Shown here: positions 1 through 8,428 of the stretch, piece after piece
Numbering within the stretch: position 1 is the first letter of the stretch
How the letters are laid out: each line of letters begins with the position of its first letter
NCBI RefSeq assembly: GCF_014131695.1
Contig: NZ_CP036346.1
Span: 868,001 to 932,000 of the forward strand
Direction: 5' to 3'
DNA from: Thomasclavelia ramosa DSM 1402
Lineage (GTDB): Bacteria; Bacillota_I; Bacilli_A; Erysipelotrichales; Coprobacillaceae
Length of the DNA: 64,000 nt
The notes under the pieces: generated by a model
The model's database searches: none
Told to the model about the DNA's origin: nothing
The model's input: only the letters and a program-made list of their open reading frames with translations
Translations under genes and position numbers: made by a program

Positions 1-980
1 CGATTATTATAGGTGGGGTACTAGCCTATTTTTTAGAGCCGTTAGTACAGATGGTGACTAAACTGTTTGAAAACTGTCAAAGCTCATTTTTGAAAAAGCA
101 TAGACGTGTATTAAGTGTTTTATTAGTGAGCTTGGCAGTAATTTTAATGATTATTTTGTTATTGACCTGGTTAATTCCTATGGTTATGGATTATGCAGTA
201 GAATTTGCTAAAAATATTGATACATATGTTAAGAGTTTTGAAGCATCGATAAATAGTTCTTTTGAAGATCCTAATTTAGCTGGAACGATTATCCAGGTGG
301 AGCAGACTTTTGTTGATTCTATCAAAAGTCTTAGCGCAAATGATTTTATGGAAGTAATTGCTTTTGCAGGTAAAACGGGGAGTACGTTATTAACTATTTT
401 GATGGGCTTGATCTTTTGTCCATATATTTTGATTGAAGCAGAAAAACTTGCACGTATTTTTGATCGTTTTATGCTTTGTTTTATTAGTCAAGAAAATTTG
501 GATTTAATTCATGGTTATGCGATTAAATCACATCGTATTTTTGGTAATTTTATTTATGGGAAATTCATTGATTCAGTCATTATTGGATTGATTGCACTAG
601 TCGGATTTGGACTGATGGGCTTACCGTTTTTCCCATTATTAGCTTTTGTTGTTTTTATTACCAACATGATTCCTTATTTTGGACCATTCATAGGTGGGGT
701 GCCTGTAGTTTTTATCGTATTATTAACAAATGGGATAATGCCAGCAATCTGGACTGCTCTTTTCATTTTTGCGTTACAGCAGTTTGATGGCTTAATTTTA
801 GGACCGCGCATTTTAGGCGATAGTGTAGGAATATCACCATTTTGGATTATTTGCTCGATTACCATATTTGGGAGTCTCTTTGGATTCTTGGGAATGTTTT
901 TAGGAGTTCCGTTAATTTGTGTAATTCGGATGTTCTTTAATGATTTCCTAGAATATCGAAAAAATCGTATTAAAGATTAA
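1..980 (+). CDS. AI-2E family transporter (PerM-like permease), 5'-truncated by the window
   Basis: The frame is open from base 3, upstream of the first internal ATG at 51, and reads IIIGGVLAYFLEPLVQ before it, so the true start lies outside the window. About 325 residues are visible. There are several long hydrophobic segments and, in the C-terminal half, the glycine- and proline-rich stretch typical of this family (NMIPYFGPFIGGVP, later GDSVGISPFWI). The family (AI-2E transporter/PerM/YdiK) consists of integral membrane proteins with roughly eight membrane spans, some linked to ion or small-molecule efflux; the substrate cannot be told from sequence. A strong intrinsic terminator overlaps its stop codon, so it ends a transcription unit. 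Confidence 0.9.
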   Translation, partial: IIIGGVLAYFLEPLVQMVTKLFENCQSSFLKKHRRVLSVLLVSLAVILMIILLLTWLIPMVMDYAVEFAKNIDTYVKSFEASINSSFEDPNLAGTIIQVEQTFVDSIKSLSANDFMEVIAFAGKTGSTLLTILMGLIFCPYILIEAEKLARIFDRFMLCFISQENLDLIHGYAIKSHRIFGNFIYGKFIDSVIIGLIALVGFGLMGLPFFPLLAFVVFITNMIPYFGPFIGGVPVVFIVLLTNGIMPAIWTALFIFALQQFDGLILGPRILGDSVGISPFWIICSITIFGSLFGFLGMFLGVPLICVIRMFFNDFLEYRKNRIKD

Positions 981-1006
981 TGAGCAGAATCATTAATCTT
1001 TTTTTG
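972..1006 (+). terminator. Rho-independent terminator of the AI-2E family gene
   Basis: AAAGATTAATGA (972-983) pairs perfectly with TCATTAATCTTT (990-1001) around a 6-base loop and runs into a T tract. The left arm contains the stop codon of the permease gene. Confidence 0.9.
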
Positions 1007-1085
1007 TGCCAGTAAATCTCAATACGTGCCATAAGTATATCATTTTAATAATAATTAGATAAAATAAAATTAGGAGGAGATGGAC

Positions 1086-1688
1086 GTGAAAAAATATGTA
1101 ATCGGAAAACCGCGAAGGATTTTAGCTATTGTCAATATGTTGATATGGGTACCATTTGCGACAATGTTGATTGTATTTGAAGTTCAATACCATGCTTCAA
1201 TCGTCAATGGAATTTTTTTAGGCCTTGTTATTTTAATTATTAATTTTTTTATTGCTGGTCCAATAATTTATAGCTCTGGAATGTGGTGGAGTATCGATGA
1301 AGAGGTATTTAAATATAGTTCGTTTAGAAAATTTACAGCTAGAATCAAAGCTTTTTATCTTCCTAAACAGCAAAATAGCTATTTCCTCGCTTTAAAAGTT
1401 CAACAGATGGATAGGATTGATTTAGGTTGGCATGATGTTCCAATATTTCCTTTTGGTTTAATTGGGCATCCTATAACTTTTACAATTACAATGAAAGATG
1501 GTACTACTGTAGAACTAGAAGCACTTTATACAAGAGAATCACAAAAGTTTGTAATGGCTTGTAAACATATTGAGTCTCTTGGAATAACGCTTAATGATCC
1601 ATATAATTTATTAGAAGTTATTGCTAATCCTAAACGTATGGTATCTCAATATATCGATGAAATTGAAAGCGGGGTTCATCATGATTAG
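1086..1688 (+). CDS. Conserved membrane protein paired with a LytTR regulator
   Basis: The open frame has an ATG at 1080, but the AGGAGG at about 1072-1078 would touch it. The GTG at 1086 sits 7 bases after the ribosome site and is the better start, giving about 200 residues. The N-terminus is basic (VKKYVIGKPRR) and is followed by two hydrophobic segments (about residues 12-32 and 40-65); the rest is a soluble beta-rich part of unknown fold. I do not recognise the family. The stop overlaps the ATG of the LytTR gene, so the two are translationally coupled and the membrane protein may modulate the regulator. A decayed copy of the same pair lies at 20501-21515 on the minus strand, showing that the pairing is a conserved unit. 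Confidence 0.7.
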   Translation: MKKYVIGKPRRILAIVNMLIWVPFATMLIVFEVQYHASIVNGIFLGLVILIINFFIAGPIIYSSGMWWSIDEEVFKYSSFRKFTARIKAFYLPKQQNSYFLALKVQQMDRIDLGWHDVPIFPFGLIGHPITFTITMKDGTTVELEALYTRESQKFVMACKHIESLGITLNDPYNLLEVIANPKRMVSQYIDEIESGVHHD

Positions 1689-2331
1689 GATCGCAATGGC
1701 AATAAAAAATCAAGATATCAAAAATATCTTAAAAATAGAACTGCTTAAGTTATGTGATGATCTACAAATCATGGATTACCAAGAAGCAGTTAATTATGAT
1801 GTTTATATGATGGAAATTAAAAATATTGCTGAAATTGAAAATTTAAAGAGGATTCGTTTAGAGGATTATCAGCAAATCATCGTATTGATTGGTTTAGAAG
1901 ATTTAGAGCTAATAAAAAAAGGTTATGAGTTAGAAGCCTTTAATTATATTCGAACCAATAAATTTATAGAAGATATTGATAATCTCATGAGTCAGCTTGG
2001 TGATGTCATGGTAAAAAGATTTAAAACTTATCAAATTCAAAATAGCGGAACTATTTCTAAAGTAAGAATAAGTTCAATTAATTATGTTGAATCCTTTAGA
2101 CATTACATTCATATTCATGCTAATAGTGGTGAATATATTGAAAGAAAAAATATAAGCGAGTTTGTCTGCCAAATGAAAAATGAAAATTTTATTCAAATCC
2201 ATAAATCTTATGCTGTTAATCTTCATGCTGTTATTAAAATCGCTGCAAATTGCGTAGAACTGGTAGATGGTTCCATATTGCCAATTGGAAATAGTTTTAA
2301 AAAGCAATTAATTGAGTTGTTTGATAAATAA
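1681..2331 (+). CDS. LytTR-family DNA-binding regulator with degenerate receiver-like N-terminus
   Basis: The start is taken at ATG 1681, which overlaps the previous stop; an ATG at 1621 is in frame but deep inside the upstream gene. About 216 residues. The C-terminal ~100 residues are a LytTR domain: KVRISSINYVESFRHYIHIH, then FIQIHKSYAVNLHAV and a final LPIGNSFKKQL, the pattern that binds direct repeats in DNA. The N-terminal ~110 residues have the length of a receiver domain, but I do not see the acidic pocket, phospho-acceptor Asp and Lys of a working one. It may therefore respond to its membrane partner and not to phosphorylation. Target genes are unknown. Confidence 0.82.
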   Translation: MIRIAMAIKNQDIKNILKIELLKLCDDLQIMDYQEAVNYDVYMMEIKNIAEIENLKRIRLEDYQQIIVLIGLEDLELIKKGYELEAFNYIRTNKFIEDIDNLMSQLGDVMVKRFKTYQIQNSGTISKVRISSINYVESFRHYIHIHANSGEYIERKNISEFVCQMKNENFIQIHKSYAVNLHAVIKIAANCVELVDGSILPIGNSFKKQLIELFDK

Positions 2332-2334
2332 TCC

Positions 2335-2365
2335 TTGACTGTATTCTTAGTATATAGTGTTAAAT
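2335..2365 (+). promoter_or_regulatory. MerR-type promoter/operator with 19-bp spacer
   Basis: TTGACT (2335-2340) and TTAAAT (2360-2365) are separated by 19 bp, the overlong spacing characteristic of MerR-activated promoters. The spacer holds an imperfect dyad, ACTGTAT...ATATAGT. It directly precedes the MerR-family gene at 2390, so autoregulation is likely. Confidence 0.6.
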
Positions 2366-2389
2366 GTTAGGTAGAAGGGAGGTTTTATT

Positions 2390-3313
2390 ATGACAACACA
2401 CGAGGTTGAAGTGATTTTTGGCATAACTAAACAAACACTAATTTATTATGAAAAAGAAGGCTTAGTTGTTTGTCAAAGAGATGCAAATAATTATCGGAAT
2501 TATTCATCTAAAGATCTTGATACATTAAAAATGGTCTTACTATTACGTTCAATGGAAATATCCATTGATGAGATAAAACTAATAATGAATAGTGAACTTT
2601 CAATTAGATATGTACTTGAAAGAAAACAGGAGTATATTGAACAATTACAAATTGAGTTAAAAGATATTGATGAAAAAATTAAAGCATATATACAACGGCA
2701 TAAAGTAGAGGTTATTTTTGATAATTCTATAAATCATGAATACGAGGGTCTGTTGATTAATCAAAATGAATTTTGTTTTAATGAAGTGAAAATTAATTGT
2801 AATGACATTATGCAGATTGATTTATCGATGTGTAGTTCAAAGGGGTGTGATGGTAAGGCATATTTCTTTTTGAATTATTATGTTGATCTTGATATTCATA
2901 CTACTAGTGATACGTATTCTTTTCAAATAATGAATAATAGTCAGATAAATAATCTATTTAATTATATAGTTTCATTATCTGTTCCGATCAATGATCCATT
3001 AGGTCTTATTAGAATTTATCGAGATAGAAATGATCCAGTAATGTTAAATAAATATTTAAATAAACATTTTAGCAGTTGGTCCCAAGAATATAATTTAGAT
3101 AATCCTCGTGAGAATTATATTTCAATTATGAAAGAGAGTTATATTTATCCATTAAAAGAATTAAAGGATAATGAGCATAGTATTGATAAACTTGTAAATG
3201 AACAATTTAAAGCTTTAAAAACACCATATACTGAGATATTCAAAAGAGCTAGCAAAAGTATTAATAAGTGTTTTACAAAGTTAATAAAAAGAGGAGATTG
3301 TAAAGATGATTAA
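2390..3313 (+). CDS. MerR-family transcriptional regulator with large C-terminal sensor domain
   Basis: 307 residues. Residues 1-70 are a MerR winged helix: VIFGITKQTLIYYEKEGLV, then NNYRNYSSKDLDTLK. A coiled-coil dimerisation helix follows (about 85-125). The remaining ~180 residues are an effector domain I cannot assign; it has scattered Cys (CSSKGC at about 158) but no obvious metal motif. The start has the ribosome site AGAAGGGAGG 6-10 bases upstream. It is the first gene of an operon with an ABC permease (8-bp overlap), its ATPase and a DUF2812-like protein, and probably senses a substrate or stress linked to that transporter. Confidence 0.88.
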   Translation: MTTHEVEVIFGITKQTLIYYEKEGLVVCQRDANNYRNYSSKDLDTLKMVLLLRSMEISIDEIKLIMNSELSIRYVLERKQEYIEQLQIELKDIDEKIKAYIQRHKVEVIFDNSINHEYEGLLINQNEFCFNEVKINCNDIMQIDLSMCSSKGCDGKAYFFLNYYVDLDIHTTSDTYSFQIMNNSQINNLFNYIVSLSVPINDPLGLIRIYRDRNDPVMLNKYLNKHFSSWSQEYNLDNPRENYISIMKESYIYPLKELKDNEHSIDKLVNEQFKALKTPYTEIFKRASKSINKCFTKLIKRGDCKDD

Positions 3314-4577
3314 AATGGCATTGCACTTATTAAAGTTAGAAAAAAAGAGTGCTGTTGATTTATGTATTTGTATAGCTTCAACAGTAACTGTTTGTTTATT
3401 ATTTATGGAAATTCTAAAATCACCAGAGATTAGTGGTAATTTAGATTTTTTAAATATTCAATTTTTATATAATGCGTTATTAACGTTTTTTATGATCTTT
3501 ATGTGTGTCGTTTTAATGGTATATTCAAGCAATTATTTTATTAGACTTAAATCTAGAGAAATGGGGTTAACTGTCTTATCAGGGCTAAGCTTTTTTAAAC
3601 GAACTATATACAGTTTGGTTCAAGTATTATGTATTGTCCTTTTTTCTTCAATGATTGGAATTATAGTTTTTTTGGGAATAAGTCCAATTGTTAAAATGGT
3701 GATATACGAAATTTTAAGTGTTGATGCAAATATTTTTGTCCTTAGTTTTGATGCTTTGATGCAGGGATTAGCAGTAATTTTAGCGATGATATTGGTAATT
3801 ATGTTATTTAATAGTGGTTTTATTATGCGTACTGGAATAACAGAATTACTTGAAAATCATAATATAATTAGTTATAAAAAAGATACTCGTGCAATAAAAC
3901 CGCCGGATTGGATTTATCCTCTTATTTATATATTTGGCTTAATATGTATGTATACTGGAAATAATCAAGTTGGTGGATATATCTTATTTTCATTTTTTGG
4001 GGCAGTCGGTGCCTATGGAGTGTTTCGGCATTATTTACCACATCACTATAATAGAAATGCTTTAAAGTACTGCAAAACGGCAAAAGACCTATTAATTAAA
4101 GAAGATGTAAGTTTGATTATGCAACAGTCAAAATCTTTTATTTTAATCTTAATGGTAGCAATGATCGGAATCGTGCCATTCATTTGTGGGACTATTGATA
4201 ATAGTTTGTTCAATTTTGAGATGCATCTTGCATTTGTTATTACAAATATATTATTGAGTTTGACGCTTATAAATCGTTTTAAAATTGATCATATACAAAG
4301 AAGAGAACACTTTCATGCCATCTATCAACTTGGCTTTGCAAGAGCAGAAATTGATTTTGTTTATATGCAGGAAATAAAATATTATTTTCGTCATCTTTGG
4401 ATATTGTCAATAATTTATATTTTTAATATTTTTATTGTCTTTTATTTTAATCAGGGAATGGGAATAATGACAACTTTTATTATTATGGCTGAATATCTAA
4501 TTCCTTATATGTTAGCAGAAATGATTATTCTATATGAAAGAAAGGAGGAAATTAAAAATGACAAATATTATGCTTGA
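3306..4577 (+). CDS. FtsX/BceB-like ABC transporter permease without the large external domain
   Basis: 423 residues with about ten predicted membrane spans, the topology of BceB/FtsX-type exporters of peptide antibiotics and lipids. An FtsX-like core is seen at about 45-175 (YSSNYFIRLKSREMGLTVLSG). True BceB proteins have an external domain of about 200 residues between spans 7 and 8; here those spans (about 276-296 and 302-320) are nearly adjacent, so the sensor loop is absent. A second in-frame Met at 3315 is an alternative start. The gene overlaps both the MerR gene and the ATPase gene. Likely role, by inference: export or resistance to a membrane-active compound. Confidence 0.8.
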   Translation: MIKMALHLLKLEKKSAVDLCICIASTVTVCLLFMEILKSPEISGNLDFLNIQFLYNALLTFFMIFMCVVLMVYSSNYFIRLKSREMGLTVLSGLSFFKRTIYSLVQVLCIVLFSSMIGIIVFLGISPIVKMVIYEILSVDANIFVLSFDALMQGLAVILAMILVIMLFNSGFIMRTGITELLENHNIISYKKDTRAIKPPDWIYPLIYIFGLICMYTGNNQVGGYILFSFFGAVGAYGVFRHYLPHHYNRNALKYCKTAKDLLIKEDVSLIMQQSKSFILILMVAMIGIVPFICGTIDNSLFNFEMHLAFVITNILLSLTLINRFKIDHIQRREHFHAIYQLGFARAEIDFVYMQEIKYYFRHLWILSIIYIFNIFIVFYFNQGMGIMTTFIIMAEYLIPYMLAEMIILYERKEEIKNDKYYA

Positions 4578-5316
4578 AGTTAAAAATTTAAAGAAAATAT
4601 ATGATGAACTAGGTCCTTCACCAAAAATTGCTTTAGATGATCTTAGTTTTGAAATTAAAAATAATGAATTTGTTTGTATTATGGGGCCTTCTGGTTCTGG
4701 AAAAACGACCTTAGTAAATATTTTATCAACAATTGATAAAGCAACTTCAGGAATTGTTAATATTTCAGGTGCAAGTATTGTTGGGATGAGTGGGGCAGTA
4801 AAGGCAAAATTTAGAAAGAAAAAGTTAGGTTTTATTTTTCAAAATTATAATTTACTTTATTCTTTAACGATTCGTGAAAATATTCTTTTTCCGTTAATTA
4901 TAAATAGTATCGGTGAAAAAGAATGGCAGGAAAATTTAGAGCAGGTTACACAGATTTTAGGTATTAAGGACATACTCGATAAACATGTATATGAGTGCTC
5001 TGGTGGGCAACAGCAGCGAGCGGCAATTGCAAGAGCCCTAATTAGTAAACCTGAAATAATTATTGCTGATGAACCTACTGGTAATCTTGATAGTAATAAT
5101 TCTAGAGAATTAATGGAATTATTTTCGAAAATCAACCATGATTCTCAAACAACAATTATTATGGTGACTCACGATGCATTTGTTGCCTCGTATTCAACTA
5201 AAATGTTATATATGAAAGATGGTAAGATCGATAAAATTTTAAATCGACATGGTCTAACACGAGATGAATATTTTAATGAGATTGTTAAAGTTAATGCAAT
5301 ATTATCTAATAATTGA
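4558..5316 (+). CDS. ABC transporter ATP-binding protein (MacB/BceA type)
   Basis: The start is ATG 4558, 10 bases after AAAGGAGG; the frame opens earlier at 4534 inside the permease gene. 252 residues. Walker A is GPSGSGKT (43-50), Q-loop Q95, signature CSGGQ (147-151), Walker B IIIADE (167-172) and the H-loop VTHDA follows. This is the LolD/MacB/BceA branch that pairs with FtsX-like permeases and powers export from the membrane. It overlaps the permease by 20 bases, supporting one complex. Confidence 0.93.
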   Translation: MTNIMLEVKNLKKIYDELGPSPKIALDDLSFEIKNNEFVCIMGPSGSGKTTLVNILSTIDKATSGIVNISGASIVGMSGAVKAKFRKKKLGFIFQNYNLLYSLTIRENILFPLIINSIGEKEWQENLEQVTQILGIKDILDKHVYECSGGQQQRAAIARALISKPEIIIADEPTGNLDSNNSRELMELFSKINHDSQTTIIMVTHDAFVASYSTKMLYMKDGKIDKILNRHGLTRDEYFNEIVKVNAILSNN

Positions 5317-5330
5317 AAGGAATGATTGAA

Positions 5331-5876
5331 ATGATGAGGATCAAGCTTTATTTAGGAAGTCAGGAACTAGAGAAGTATTTAAATAAAAAAGTACAGCATA
5401 ATTATATTTTGGAAACTATTATTCCTTTTGGTCTTTTTCAACCTTTAAGATTAGATGTATTAAAATTTAAAAAGAAAAAGGATTTGCAACGTATCTATAT
5501 TGTTGATTCCAATGACTTAGTATTAATCAAACGTAAATATCAAAATTTGGGATGGCAGTATTTTGAAAATAATTACGCTAATGATGAATTTAATAATGAT
5601 GCAATCTTCTATTATGATAGTATTGATGAAAAAGAATTGATGAAGATGAATATTAAAGAGTCATGTCATCAAAATGATGTATCAGCGAGTCTAGTAAAAG
5701 GTTTATTTTTCGGTACAGTATTTTTAATTTTTTCAGTTATTTGTCCAAATCTAATGATTCATGTAAATAATAATGGTTTAGATTTTATTTTGGGGAATTT
5801 ATATATTATTACTGCTCTCACATTAATAGTGATGGCTGTAATTGGAAAATTAAGAAATAAAAAGCGAAAGGAATAA
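5331..5876 (+). CDS. DUF2812-like membrane protein
   Basis: The frame opens with TTG at 5313, but AAAGG at 5316-5320 fits ATG 5331 (or 5334). About 181 residues. A soluble N-terminal half rich in aromatic and basic residues (YQNLGWQYFENNYANDEF at about 70-87) resembles DUF2812 proteins, and two hydrophobic segments lie near the C-terminus (about 122-142 and 155-172). DUF2812 genes usually accompany small regulators and ABC exporters; no biochemical role is known to me. It ends the MerR-ABC operon at a bidirectional terminator. Confidence 0.65.
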   Translation: MMRIKLYLGSQELEKYLNKKVQHNYILETIIPFGLFQPLRLDVLKFKKKKDLQRIYIVDSNDLVLIKRKYQNLGWQYFENNYANDEFNNDAIFYYDSIDEKELMKMNIKESCHQNDVSASLVKGLFFGTVFLIFSVICPNLMIHVNNNGLDFILGNLYIITALTLIVMAVIGKLRNKKRKE

Positions 5877-5897
5877 GTTTCCTTTCGCTAAGTTTAT
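5863..5897. terminator. Bidirectional terminator between convergent genes
   Basis: AGCGAAAGGAA (5863-5873) and TTCCTTTCGCT (5879-5889) form a perfect 11-bp stem with a 5-base loop, with T-rich sequence on both strands' exits. It serves the DUF2812-like gene and the oppositely oriented aminotransferase. Confidence 0.88.
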
Positions 5898-7153
5898 TTT
5901 AATAGTTTTTCTAAACAAGCTAATTGCACACAGATACATAGTAGTTCAGCGGCTTTTGATAATTCATCAACTGAAGGATATGATGGAGCAATTCTAATGT
6001 TAGTATCTTGTGGGTCGATTCCATATGGGTAAGTTGCTCCGATAGTTGTTAAAACGACACCAGCATCTTTACATAATTCCCCAATTCGTTTAGCACATCC
6101 AGGCATTACATCGAGACTGATAAAATATCCGCCATTTGGTTCAATCCATGAAGCAATTCCTTTACCGCCTAATTCATTATTTAAGTGTTCGATTACACAA
6201 TCAAATTTAGGTTTTAATAAAACTGCTTGTTTTTTCATATGAGCTTTTAAACCAGCAACATCTTTAAAAAAGTTCAAATGCCTTAATTGATTCATTTTAT
6301 CTTGCGAGATAGATTGAATCGTTAATCTTTTTTTTATGTCCACAATATTATTTTCACTGGCAACAATACATGATACACCCGCTCCAGCAAAACTGATTTT
6401 TGATGTTGAAGCGACCATGATGACCATATCTTCATGCTGATATTTAGGCAATTCGTTAAATATATTTAAAAGGGTATCGCCATGCTCATTCAAATCATGA
6501 ACACAGTAAGCATTATCATATATAATTCTAAAATCTTTTGCTGCTGGTGTTAAACTGGCAATTGCTTTAATAATATCATCACTATATGTGATTCCTTGAG
6601 GATTAGAATATTTAGGAACACAGAACATTCCCTTAACACTTTCATCTTGAAGATGTTTTTTTATTGTCTCAATATCAGGACCATCACTATTCATCGGAAT
6701 ATTGATCATCTCAATTCCGAAATGTTCACAAAAAGCAAAGTGACGGTCATATCCAGGAACTGGACATAAAAATTTTACTTTATCTAACTTTGACCATGGA
6801 GTATTTCCCATGACACCAAATAACATAGCTTGACTAAGATAATCATACATCAATGTTAGACTAGACGTTCCACCTACAATAACATTTTTCTCATTTACAT
6901 CTAATAATTCACCAAAGAATCTTCGCATTGCTGGTAAACCTTCAAGGCCACCATAATTACGGCAATCAATACCATCAATCATATAATCTTCTTGTTTTAA
7001 TAAACCGAGTGATAAATCTAATTGTTCACTAGCTGGTTTACCGCGTGACATATCTAATTTTAAATCTCTTGCTTTGAAATCAAGATATCTTTTTTCTAAT
7101 TCTTTTTTTAATTCACATAACTCATTATTGTTCATTTGTGAAAATGCTTTCAT
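5894..7153 (-). CDS. Class I-gamma aspartate-type aminotransferase (PF12897/AspT-like)
   Basis: 419 residues of a PLP-dependent transaminase in the cytosol, probably making or using aspartate or a related amino acid with 2-oxoglutarate. It matches the distinctive subgroup I-gamma (Corynebacterium AspT type) in pattern: LDMSRGKPASEQLDL near residue 34, YGGLEGLP, CPVPGYDRHF (130-139), the cofactor-binding IYDNAY (211-216) and the Schiff-base lysine K252 in ASTSKISFAGAG. A ribosome site (AGGGGGA) sits before ATG 7153. It is a single gene with its own promoter. The substrate of I-gamma enzymes varies, so the aspartate assignment is by family. Confidence 0.88.
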   Translation of the reverse strand: MKAFSQMNNNELCELKKELEKRYLDFKARDLKLDMSRGKPASEQLDLSLGLLKQEDYMIDGIDCRNYGGLEGLPAMRRFFGELLDVNEKNVIVGGTSSLTLMYDYLSQAMLFGVMGNTPWSKLDKVKFLCPVPGYDRHFAFCEHFGIEMINIPMNSDGPDIETIKKHLQDESVKGMFCVPKYSNPQGITYSDDIIKAIASLTPAAKDFRIIYDNAYCVHDLNEHGDTLLNIFNELPKYQHEDMVIMVASTSKISFAGAGVSCIVASENNIVDIKKRLTIQSISQDKMNQLRHLNFFKDVAGLKAHMKKQAVLLKPKFDCVIEHLNNELGGKGIASWIEPNGGYFISLDVMPGCAKRIGELCKDAGVVLTTIGATYPYGIDPQDTNIRIAPSYPSVDELSKAAELLCICVQLACLEKLLK

Positions 7154-7198
7154 TGGCTTTTCCCCCTGTAATCAGCTTGTATATTTAAGACCGTATGT

Positions 7199-7226
7199 AT
7201 TGTACCATTATATGTTAATTTTTCAA
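7199..7226 (-). promoter_or_regulatory. Sigma70-type promoter of the aminotransferase gene
   Basis: On the minus strand TTGAAA (plus 7221-7226) and TACAAT (plus 7199-7204) lie 16 bp apart, about 45 bp upstream of the aminotransferase start. Confidence 0.55.
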
Positions 7227-7350
7227 GATTATTTGCTTAAATTTATCAACATTTATATCTATTTAGTAAAACGAGTAAAATAATGTATTTTACGAAAAAC
7301 AATCTATTAATTTTATGAATAAGGGAGTTGTTCTTTTTTAGTTAAAACTA

Positions 7351-7381
7351 TTGACTTATAGTTGACTCTAAGTATTAGGAT
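7351..7381 (+). promoter_or_regulatory. MerR-type operator/promoter for the reductase-MFS-MerR operon
   Basis: TTGACT (7351-7356) and TAGGAT (7376-7381) are 19 bp apart. The -35 region and spacer contain the dyad CTTATAGTTGACTCTAAG, close to operators of AdhR-like MerR regulators. The third gene downstream encodes a MerR protein, which is the likely ligand. The ATG at 7362 lies inside this promoter and cannot be the start of the reductase. Confidence 0.7.
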
Positions 7382-7412
7382 GTATTTATCAAAGATATTG
7401 GAGGAAGAGAAA

Positions 7413-8426
7413 ATGGAAACAAGAAAACTCGGTAGTAATTTTGAAATATCAGCAATTGGTCTAGGATGTATGGGAATGACCCATGGTTTTGGTGATGCGA
7501 GTGATCAAAAAGAAATGATTGAAGTAATTCGCGGTGCTTATCAAGCAGGAATTACAATGTTTGATACTGCAGAGTGTTATCAAGGTGTTAGTGAAACAGG
7601 AGAAATTTTATATAATGAAGATTTAGTTGGACAGGCATTGAGTATCTATCCCCGTGATAATTATCAGATCGCAACTAAGTGTGGAATCAAGGTGATTGAT
7701 GGAAAGCAGGTTTTAGATGCACGTCCTGAAGTAATTCGCACTTCTTTATCAGAATCACTGAAACGTTTAAAAACAGATTATGTGGATTTATATTATTTAC
7801 ATCGTGTTGATCCTAAAACACCGATTGAGCTTGTTGCTCAAACAATGAAAGAATTGATGGCGGAAGGAAAAATAAAGCATTGGGGATTATCAGAAGCAGG
7901 CGTTGAAACAATAAGAAAAGCTCATGCTATTTGCCCACTTACAGTAGTTGAGAGTGAGTATTCGATGATTTTTAGAGAACCTGAAAAAAATGGATTACTT
8001 GATACATTAAAGGAATTGAAAATAGGATTTATTCCATTTGCACCATTAGGTAAAGGATTTTTAACAGCAACGATCGACCCTAATCAAACTTTTTCTAAAA
8101 ATGATACTAGAAGTAAACAACCACGATTTAAAAAAGAGAATATGGCAATAAATCAAGTACTAGTTGAATTGATCAAGAAGTTAGCAAAAGAAAAACAGGT
8201 AACTCCAGCTCAAATCGCTTTAGCTTGGGTAATGGCTCAAGGTGATTGGATCGTACCTATTCCAGGAAGTCGAAAGCTAAGTCGGATTGAAGAAAATATT
8301 AAAGCCAGCAAAGTTATTTTAGATGAGGTTGATTTGAAAAATATAAAAAGAGCATTAGATAATATGGATTTAAAGGCAGAACGTTGGGATCCAAATTCTG
8401 ATAATGCTAAACGAGTAGGAAAATAG
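7413..8426 (+). CDS. Aldo/keto reductase
   Basis: 337 residues from ATG 7413, which follows GGAGGA by 7 bases. This is a TIM-barrel NAD(P)H-dependent carbonyl reductase of the AKR superfamily (YhdN/AKR11-13-like). The catalytic tetrad is visible: D51 and Y56 in MFDTAECYQG, K89 in IATKCG and H130 in YYLHRVD. The C-terminus has the cofactor loop IPGSRKLSRIEEN. It heads an operon with an MFS transporter and a MerR regulator behind a MerR-type promoter, which suggests defence against reactive aldehydes or a similar electrophile. The substrate is not predictable. Confidence 0.92.
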   Translation: METRKLGSNFEISAIGLGCMGMTHGFGDASDQKEMIEVIRGAYQAGITMFDTAECYQGVSETGEILYNEDLVGQALSIYPRDNYQIATKCGIKVIDGKQVLDARPEVIRTSLSESLKRLKTDYVDLYYLHRVDPKTPIELVAQTMKELMAEGKIKHWGLSEAGVETIRKAHAICPLTVVESEYSMIFREPEKNGLLDTLKELKIGFIPFAPLGKGFLTATIDPNQTFSKNDTRSKQPRFKKENMAINQVLVELIKKLAKEKQVTPAQIALAWVMAQGDWIVPIPGSRKLSRIEENIKASKVILDEVDLKNIKRALDNMDLKAERWDPNSDNAKRVGK

Positions 8427-8428
8427 TC

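Noticed and set aside
7362-7412. ATG 7362 as start of the aldo/keto reductase
   Set aside because: It lies inside the promoter spacer; ATG 7413 has GGAGGA at ideal spacing and matches the family N-terminus.
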